DNA from: Neorhizobium alkalisoli
GTDB lineage: Bacteria > Pseudomonadota > Alphaproteobacteria > Rhizobiales > Rhizobiaceae
DNA: 64,000 nucleotides
Assembly: GCF_007829835.1 (NCBI RefSeq)
Contig: NZ_VIWP01000010.1
Location: 98,684 to 162,683 of the forward strand
Direction of reading: 5' to 3'
Numbering within the stretch: the first letter of the stretch is position 1; every line of letters starts with the position of its first letter. Positions 58,422 through 64,000 of the stretch are shown in pieces. Made by a program: the position numbers and the translations under genes. The notes under the pieces are model-generated. The model saw nothing but the letters and a program-made list of their open reading frames with translations, was not told the origin of the DNA and did no database searches.

Positions 58422-59852
58422 ATGGAGAGAGTTTTGGAACATGTCCGTAATCTTGAGCAAGCCACTGATCCGCGCAGATGGACCGCACTGGTGATCCTGT
58501 TGACTGGGGCGTTTCTGCCGCCTCTGGATTTCTTCATCGTCAACGTGGCGCTGCCCTCGATCCGTGAGGATTTCCACGCCTCCGTATCGACCATGCAACT
58601 GATCATCTCAGCCTACGCCACCACCTATGCCGTCATGCTGATCACTGGTGGAAGGCTCGGTGATTTGTATGGTCGCCGGAATGTCTTCCTGGCAGGGATG
58701 GGCGCGTTCGCAGCCGCCTCCGCTTTATGCGGCTTTGCCTGGTCACCCGCGGCACTGGTTTTCGGCCGGATCCTTCAGGGGTTTGCTGCAGCGATCATGG
58801 CGCCGCAGGCTTTGGCCTCCATCAACGCAATCTTTCCCGAGCACGAGAAATCAAAGGCTCTCAGCTTCTACGCGCTGACATTCGGCATCGCATCGATGGC
58901 GGGGCTGTTCCTCGGTGGCGCTCTGATTGCTCTCGATATTGTTGGGCTGGGATGGCGGGCCATCTTCCTCATCAACCTTCCGGTGATCGCAGTAGCTGCG
59001 CCGTCCGCGGTGATGGTCCTGCGCGAGACGCGATCTGAGAATGCAAGCAAACTGGATCTTGGCGGAGCAGTGCTGATTGCACTCGCGCTTTGTGCACTGA
59101 TCTGGCCGCTCATCGAGGGCCGTGAGCATGGCTGGCCAATCTGGTCACTCCTGATGCTTGCCGCTTCGCTTCCGCTTCTATTCCTGTTTTGGCATTACGA
59201 GCAGAAGGTGGAGGCGACTGGAAGAGATCCGATCCTCGCACCACGCCTTCTTCGGGTTCCGGGATTGAAGCGTGGGCTGCTCGCAGCATTGTTCTTCTAT
59301 GCCTTTGCTGCCTTCTGGCTGACATTTTCGGTCTATCAACAGGGCGGCCTTGGTCGCACACCATTCGAGGCCGGACTTGCAATCCTTCCGGCGGCGGTCG
59401 GCTTCATCTTGGGACCATTCGCGAGTGGGCACATTTTCCGCCTTTTCGGTCGATATTCCACTGCCGCGGGCATGTCCCTGGAAGCGGCCGGATTGTTCGG
59501 CACGGCAGCTCTTATCTCGTTCGGGGCGCCGGAATTCCTCTTCGTTGCATTGTTCATCGTTGGTGCAGGACAAGGAATAGCGCTTCCAAATCTCGTGAGG
59601 ACAGTCGTCCAGCGGGTTGATCCAACGCAGTCCGGTTTGGCGTCCGGCCTGGTCAATTCCATGCTTCAGATTGGCGGCGCTTTAGCGACAGCTCTGATCG
59701 GCGGATTGTTCTTTTCGATCCTGGGCTCATCGACCGATGTGCGATCCATCGGCCACGCCTACAGCGTTGCAGCAGTCGCGATCGGTCTTTGTCTTCTCAT
59801 TGCAGGTTGGCTTTCTGCCGACCTCGGACCGAAGAAAGAGGTCGTCCGATGA
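58422..59852 (+). CDS. MFS drug/H+ antiporter, DHA2 (14-TM) type
   Basis: A 476-residue 14-helix MFS transporter of the EmrB/QacA class. Motifs: LDFFIVNVALPSIREDF (motif D1), GGRLGDLYGRRNVFLAG (motif A, loop 2-3), GAGQGIALPNLVRTVVQ in the second half. It likely exports hydrophobic toxic compounds. The start is uncertain: ATG 58422 is used here, but TTG 58404 and TTG 58434 are in frame, the last with GGAGAG just before. The TetR operator upstream implies induction by the TetR ligand. SDR and aldo/keto reductase genes follow. Confidence 0.87.
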   Translation: MERVLEHVRNLEQATDPRRWTALVILLTGAFLPPLDFFIVNVALPSIREDFHASVSTMQLIISAYATTYAVMLITGGRLGDLYGRRNVFLAGMGAFAAASALCGFAWSPAALVFGRILQGFAAAIMAPQALASINAIFPEHEKSKALSFYALTFGIASMAGLFLGGALIALDIVGLGWRAIFLINLPVIAVAAPSAVMVLRETRSENASKLDLGGAVLIALALCALIWPLIEGREHGWPIWSLLMLAASLPLLFLFWHYEQKVEATGRDPILAPRLLRVPGLKRGLLAALFFYAFAAFWLTFSVYQQGGLGRTPFEAGLAILPAAVGFILGPFASGHIFRLFGRYSTAAGMSLEAAGLFGTAALISFGAPEFLFVALFIVGAGQGIALPNLVRTVVQRVDPTQSGLASGLVNSMLQIGGALATALIGGLFFSILGSSTDVRSIGHAYSVAAVAIGLCLLIAGWLSADLGPKKEVVR

Positions 59853-59981
59853 GCGCACAACTCGGCGGCTTCGCTCCTCGGCAGTGCCGTTGAGGGCAAG
59901 ACCGCTCCCTATGGCTCGCCTGCCATCAGCACACAATCATCTCCCCACAGTTTCAAACCCAACATTTCGAGGTAACCGTCC

Positions 59982-60737
59982 ATGGACATCACCCCCAACC
60001 TTCCTCTTGCTGGGAAGCGAGCACTCGTGACCGGTGCAGCACGCGGTATCGGTGCGGCCATCGCGTTGAAGCTGGCCGAGGATGGCGCCGATGTCGCGAT
60101 CACCTATGAGAAGTCGGCAGAAAAGGCCGAAGCACTCGCCGCAGAGATCCGCGCGATGGGCCGCAAAGCTGTCGCCATCCAGGCCGACGCCGCGAGCGCC
60201 GAGACCGCGGGGGCCACTGTCGACCGGACTGTCGCTGACCTCGGCGGCCTCGACATTTTGGTCAACAATGCCGGCATACTGTTCGCCGGCGACTTTGCCA
60301 CCCAGCCGCTGGAGGAGATTCAACTACAGCTGGACGTCAATGTTCGCGGCGTCTTCTTGATGACGCAGGCGGCACTCAAACACCTCCCGGATGGAGGCCG
60401 CATCATCAGTACCGGCAGCAATGCAGGCCTGGCTGTCCCATTCGCCGGGATTGCGGTCTATGCAGCGACGAAGTCCGCCCTGGAAAGCTTCACACGTGGT
60501 CTCGCGCGCGAGCTGGGTTCGCGGGAGATAACCGTCAATCTGGTCCGGCCTGGCCCGATCGACACCGACATGAACCCGGCCAACGGCGCCTTGGCTCCTG
60601 CTATCCTGCCGAGCCTGTCGATTGCCCGCTACGGTCGCACTCGAGAGGTCGCCGAGGCCGTCGCCTTCCTCGCCGGACCGGGCGCCAGTTATATCACAGG
60701 CTCGGGCATTCTCGTCGATGGCGGCATAAGCGCTTGA
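59982..60737 (+). CDS. SDR-family oxidoreductase (FabG-like)
   Basis: A 251-residue classical SDR. TGAARGIGAAIALKLAEDGA cofactor loop, NNAGILFAGDF, catalytic Ser/Tyr/Lys in GSNAGLAVPFAGIAVYAATK, then RPGPIDTDMNPA. Probably NADP-dependent from the ARGIG loop. Downstream of the MFS transporter by 129 bases on the same strand. Likely reduces a reactive carbonyl, in line with the aldo/keto reductase that follows; the substrate is unknown. Confidence 0.88.
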   Translation: MDITPNLPLAGKRALVTGAARGIGAAIALKLAEDGADVAITYEKSAEKAEALAAEIRAMGRKAVAIQADAASAETAGATVDRTVADLGGLDILVNNAGILFAGDFATQPLEEIQLQLDVNVRGVFLMTQAALKHLPDGGRIISTGSNAGLAVPFAGIAVYAATKSALESFTRGLARELGSREITVNLVRPGPIDTDMNPANGALAPAILPSLSIARYGRTREVAEAVAFLAGPGASYITGSGILVDGGISA

Positions 60738-60809
60738 GCTGGATGTGGGGCAGCCCGCCGCCTGCAAGGACCCCGATACATACGTTTTCGCCGCAGAATG
60801 GAGATCGTC

Positions 60810-61793
60810 ATGGAATACACGCGCCTTGGAAATACCGGCCTTGAGGTTTCCCGGCTCTGCCTTGGGTGCATGAGCTATGGCGAGCCCGATCGGGGAAGTC
60901 ATCCATGGACACTGACGGAAGATGAAAGTCGCCCATTCCTCCGCAAAGCGATCGAATTGGGGATCAACTTCTTCGATACCGCCAATGTCTATTCCGATGG
61001 GACGAGCGAGGAAATTCTCGGTCGCGCGATCAGAGACTATTCTGCAAGAGACGACATTGTCATCGCCACGAAGGTCAACGGCCGGATGAAGCCCGGACCA
61101 AATGGTGCCGGCTTATCCCGCAAAGCCATTCTTTCAGAGATCGACGCCAGCCTGAAGCGGTTGGGGACCGACTATGTCGACCTCTACCAGATCCACCGGT
61201 TTGACCATCACACGCCGATCGAGGAAACGCTGGAAGCATTGCATGACGTCGTCAAAGCCGGCAAAGCCCGTTACCTCGGTGCGTCGTCCATGTACGCGTG
61301 GCAATTCTCAAAAATGCTGGTGGTATCGAAGGCGAACGGATGGACAAGGTTCGTCTCCATGCAGAACCATGTGAACCTACTCTACCGCGAGGAGGAGAGG
61401 GAAATGCTGCCGCTCTGCAACGCAGAAGGTATTGGTGTCATACCGTGGAGCCCCCTTGCACGTGGTCGTCTGACCCGCGACTGGAGCGAGCAGAGCAATC
61501 GATCCGAAACCGATGAGATTGGCAAAGGCCTTTATACTCAGACCACCGAGGAGGCCGACAGACGGGTGGTGGCGACAGTTGCGTCGATTGCCCAGGAGAG
61601 AGGAATTTCCAGAGCGCAGATCGCACTCGCATGGGTTCTGGCGAAATCAGAAATCACGGCGCCCATCATCGGCGCAACCAAGTTGCAGCATCTGGATGAT
61701 GCTGTCGCTGCGCTTGCCGTCAGTCTCAGCACCGCCGAAATCGACGCCCTTGAAAGTAACTATATCCCCCACGCGGTCGTCGGGTTTACGTGA
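60810..61793 (+). CDS. Aldo/keto reductase
   Basis: A 327-residue (alpha/beta)8 aldo/keto reductase. Active-site residues: NFFDTANVYSDGTSEEILG (Asp, Tyr), KVNGRMKPGPNG (Lys), YQIHRFDHHTPIEET (His). NADPH site near GVIPWSPLARGRLTRDW and IIGATKLQHLDD. GGAG lies 6 bases before the ATG at 60810. It resembles the YajO/AKR11-12-type reductases that act on aldehydes. Fourth gene in the TetR-MFS-SDR-AKR run. Confidence 0.9.
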   Translation: MEYTRLGNTGLEVSRLCLGCMSYGEPDRGSHPWTLTEDESRPFLRKAIELGINFFDTANVYSDGTSEEILGRAIRDYSARDDIVIATKVNGRMKPGPNGAGLSRKAILSEIDASLKRLGTDYVDLYQIHRFDHHTPIEETLEALHDVVKAGKARYLGASSMYAWQFSKMLVVSKANGWTRFVSMQNHVNLLYREEEREMLPLCNAEGIGVIPWSPLARGRLTRDWSEQSNRSETDEIGKGLYTQTTEEADRRVVATVASIAQERGISRAQIALAWVLAKSEITAPIIGATKLQHLDDAVAALAVSLSTAEIDALESNYIPHAVVGFT

Positions 61794-61930
61794 CGATATG
61801 TCGGTGGCGCGGTAGGGGAATAAGTAGCGCGTCGACTGGATTAGCAAACAATCGGCAATCCAGAGCAGTTCGCGGGGGCGTCTTGATCTTCCTGCGACCC
61901 GGTTGAAGCATTTTCCGCGAATGGCGGTTT

Positions 61931-62476
61931 ATGACCATGATAAAGTCTCTTTCAGATTTCCCTCTGATCTCGACAGCTCGTCTAAAGATCACCCCGCTAC
62001 TCGACGGTGATGTCAGTGCGTTTCAACGGCTGACTGACGATCCTTCGATCACAGATGTCGTCGAGTTTCTTCCGACACCATTCACCGAGCTTGACGCGCT
62101 GCATCTCCTTCGCACCCAAGACGAGAACAACTGTTTTCTCGGTGCATGGCTCGGTGAGGATTTGGTCGGAACCGTCGGAATCCATCTGCGCAAGCAAGAT
62201 CGTCTCGAGATTGGCTACTGGGTTGGCACCCGCTTTCAGGGACTAGGGTACGCGCATGAGGCGACTTCTGCAGTGATAGCTGAGCTGACGCGATTGTACG
62301 ACGGGCTGGAAATCATTGCTGAATGTAGATTGGAAAACGCAGCGTCCTGGAATCTGCTACAAAAACTGGGCTTCCGGTCTACTGGCGAACGCGGACATCG
62401 CCCTGGAAGGGCATTACTCACAATGACGGGCATTTCGCCTAGATGGCGCGTCGCTGCGCCGTCCCCGCAGCGCTGA
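61931..62476 (+). CDS. GNAT-family acetyltransferase (RimJ/RimL type)
   Basis: A 181-residue GNAT protein. STARLKITPLLDGDVSAFQR starts the fold; the acetyl-CoA loop is YWVGTRFQGLGYAHEATSA (R/QxxGxG/A); ECRLENAASWNLLQKLGFRS is the usual strand-helix before the C-terminus. It may acetylate an amine on a small molecule or protein N-terminus. The last 20 residues are basic and possibly not folded. No clear ribosome site for the first ATG; the second ATG three codons on is also possible. Confidence 0.87.
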   Translation: MTMIKSLSDFPLISTARLKITPLLDGDVSAFQRLTDDPSITDVVEFLPTPFTELDALHLLRTQDENNCFLGAWLGEDLVGTVGIHLRKQDRLEIGYWVGTRFQGLGYAHEATSAVIAELTRLYDGLEIIAECRLENAASWNLLQKLGFRSTGERGHRPGRALLTMTGISPRWRVAAPSPQR

Positions 62477-62901
62477 TGTTGGCGACAACGGCGGTGACAT
62501 CATAGCAGGGCAACGCATGGTAGACGGTTCCAATCTGTTCAAGAGCTTGACGAGAAGGTTGTTGGATTCCGGCCCAATGTGAACATGGTATGTGCCGTAA
62601 AGCCGCCCAGCGTTGGCAAGTCTAGTCACTCAACCGGTCAACTTGCGAAGTCGCGCGTTGGCGTTGTGCCCAATGGTTCAAGGATTGCTCGGTCATTGCA
62701 ACATGTGCTTCTCAGTCTCCCAGTGTCCGGCGGTCGCCCGCCTCCGCCATCGGAGCGGCGATCGTGGCAGTTTTGGATGACTGGGACGCGGGTAAATCCA
62801 GTCTTTGTATCGGCATTTGCGCTATCAAGGTGGCACGAAACATCGTGGGTTATTACCGGGTGATTTCCCGCTCGATCGCTACTTCGACAAACTGTCTACC
62901 C
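62477..62901. other. Region without a recognised gene
   Basis: About 425 bases. Open frames on both strands are short and lack ribosome sites or family-like residues. Confidence 0.45.
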
Positions 62902-62926
62902 GGAACTTTGCGGAACTCCATCTGTT
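62902..62926 (+). promoter_or_regulatory. EcfG/RpoE2-type promoter for the small membrane protein
   Basis: GGAAC at 62902-62906, 18 bases, TT at 62925-62926, 27 bases before the start codon. Confidence 0.65.
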
Positions 62927-62953
62927 GTCCATCGAATTCTGGAGGACCATACA

Positions 62954-63121
62954 ATGACCGACAATACACCCATCGGCGTTTCGCCAAGACGCGATCCACC
63001 TGCCGAAAAACGTAAGCGAGCGCAGATGGGTAAGGGCTTCATCATCGCCCTCGCAATTTTCGCGATCATCATGTTCGGCATCTATTTGGCGATTGCTGGT
63101 TTCGGGATCGCAAATGCCTGA
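62954..63121 (+). CDS. Small single-helix membrane protein, 55 residues
   Basis: A 55-residue protein: hydrophilic Pro/Arg/Lys-rich N-terminus (MTDNTPIGVSPRRDPPAEKR), then one membrane helix (GFIIALAIFAIIMFGIYLAI) and a short tail. GGAGG lies 9 bases before the ATG and a strong terminator follows directly, so it forms its own transcription unit. A perfect stress-type promoter lies upstream, as for the DUF/ferritin-like genes at the other end of the window. Function unknown. Confidence 0.75.
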   Translation: MTDNTPIGVSPRRDPPAEKRKRAQMGKGFIIALAIFAIIMFGIYLAIAGFGIANA

Positions 63122-63123
63122 TC

Positions 63124-63165
63124 AAAAAAAGGACCGTTCCATTGAGGTGGCGCGGTCCCTTTTTT
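63124..63165 (+). terminator. Terminator of the small membrane protein gene
   Basis: GGACCG/CGGTCC arms (63131-63136 with 63153-63158) with flanking A7 and T6 runs that extend the stem, directly after the stop. Confidence 0.85.
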
Positions 63166-63452
63166 GCTCTGCAAGCCATCGAGCGGCGATAGAATACCAA
63201 TACCATACGTTTGTTGGATCGCTATCTTGGATCTGGAGAGTGGAAGCCGCATAGACCCGCGCGACGGGGGCTTGGCGAAGAGGGGAGAACCGGCTTTGAT
63301 TTCAGCTCTCCCCTGCGACGGCCATACCACTTTGGGAGTGACGGCAAGGATTTAGGTAGCAACCGAAAGTCATTGGTGCAACCGTCTCATAATTTCTATC
63401 CATGAATGCGTGGGTCTCGTGCGACTCGTCTGCGCCAGCTATATCGCAGGAC

Positions 63453-63680
63453 ATGAATCAGTCTCCCGAACACCGCCGCGCCCTGTTTAACCGCATTCGT
63501 GAGAAGTATCTGGCCTATGGCTTCGGCTTTGAGGAAGACCCACTCTTTCTAGAGTGGGTAGAGAGATGGATCGATGGCGCTATGCCGAGTGCAGAGTTAC
63601 GTTCGCGCTATATTCGACTGCTTGGTGAGCAGGAACGTGAGCGGGGACGATTACGTCAAGGCAGATACGAACGCGAATAA
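63453..63680 (+). CDS. Small hypothetical protein, 75 residues
   Basis: A 75-residue soluble helical protein starting MNQSPEHRRALFNRIREKYL, with AYGFGFEEDPLFLEWVERWI and a basic C-terminus. CAGGAC precedes the ATG at 63453; an upstream in-frame start at 63402 would add 17 residues of poor composition. No family known. Between it and 63166 no gene is seen. Confidence 0.6.
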   Translation: MNQSPEHRRALFNRIREKYLAYGFGFEEDPLFLEWVERWIDGAMPSAELRSRYIRLLGEQERERGRLRQGRYERE

Positions 63681-64000
63681 GTAGGCGGCAACGACTGCTC
63701 CAGCCACGACCATAATGATGCTGCTGCCCGCTGATTGTATCCTTTGCGGGTGGCATTGAATATAATCTCTTCGCAAGATGGTTAGCGTCGCCAACAAAAA
63801 AAGCTCGCGCTTTAAGGGCGCGAGCTGAATTGGGAATGCCTAGGGGGTTCCGGAGAGGGGACACCCAATCCCGAAATAAGACAGACCTTGTTTGTTTCAA
63901 GCCACTGCACTGAGACCGAACCTTGGACCGCCGGAAGCTGGAGTTTTCCGGCTTTGATCACGATGGCTGGCTGGTTGTGCCACCGGGATTATGCAGGTCA
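63681..64000. other. Right edge without a recognised gene
   Basis: A leftward GTG-started frame of about 50 codons (starting near 63963) ends close to the terminator at 63796-63826, but it has no clear ribosome site and no family match, so I do not call it. Confidence 0.35.
63796..63826 (-). terminator. Leftward rho-independent terminator
   Basis: A perfect 9-bp stem (63802-63810 with 63818-63826), 7-base loop, followed leftwards by seven T. It implies a leftward transcript entering from the right edge. Confidence 0.8.

Overview
The window looks like an accessory region of a Rhizobiaceae genome (Rhizobium/Agrobacterium/Neorhizobium type alphaproteobacterium). This rests on family content: an EcfG-type sigma factor, DUF982, DUF1488, DUF6894, DUF2934 and DUF4167-like proteins, a KaiC-like/hybrid-kinase pair, LigD, and many promoters of the form GGAAC-N18/19-TT, the pattern known for RpoE2/EcfG in rhizobia. 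No replication, ribosomal or tRNA genes were seen, so a plasmid, chromid or chromosomal island cannot be told apart.

Region 1 (1-13 kb) is a general-stress block: NUDIX, SDR, DUF4142, an ECF sigma factor, a Crp/Fnr regulator, Mn-catalase, DUF892, DUF2934, an ElaB-like membrane protein and several very small proteins. Seven genes or operons here carry a perfect GGAAC-N18/19-TT promoter and two more a GAAAC variant. Three of the promoters have a GTACG-N4-CGTAC palindrome 15-16 bp upstream. A frameshifted LigD, a cupin protein, a GFA-family protein and small ORFs follow. A composite pseudogene (SDR head, SMP-30 tail) lies at 2.0-2.5 kb.

Region 2 (13.2-35.4 kb) is the most striking part. About 18 genes in eight transcription units each follow a near-identical element ending in AC(C/T)GTTGCGTACT, 50-105 bp before the first gene. 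The units encode a Pro-rich secreted protein with DUF2092, an MscS channel with an outer-membrane-like protein, a small protein with a membrane-spanning TPR regulator, an SphA-like protein, a formylglycine-generating enzyme (FGE) with a HAD hydrolase, a Cys-type sulfatase followed by MoxR-DUF58-DUF4381-VWA-VWA/TPR-BatD, a lipoprotein hydrolase, and two DUF1254/DUF1214 proteins. The FGE would mature the sulfatase. The membrane-anchored TPR protein at 18.0-19.7 kb is the best candidate regulator. I read this as one envelope or periplasmic regulon whose substrate is unknown.

Region 3 (35.4-46.8 kb) holds signalling genes (GAF histidine kinase, single-domain response regulator, hybrid kinase, KaiC-like ATPase), a decayed nhaA, a DUF982 gene, a second Crp/Fnr regulator flanked by TGTCCG-N4-CGGACA palindromes, and a second stress operon (PepSY-like protein, glycine-zipper protein, DUF892) with its own GGAAC promoter.

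Region 4 (47-64 kb) has a glycogen-debranching-type enzyme with a glycosyltransferase, a transposase remnant, small rhizobial proteins, an overlapping three-gene operon (N-formylglutamate amidohydrolase, QEGLA-motif metalloprotease, ATP-grasp ligase), a TetR-MFS-SDR-aldo/keto reductase detoxification set with twin operators, a GNAT acetyltransferase, and a 55-residue membrane protein with a GGAAC promoter.
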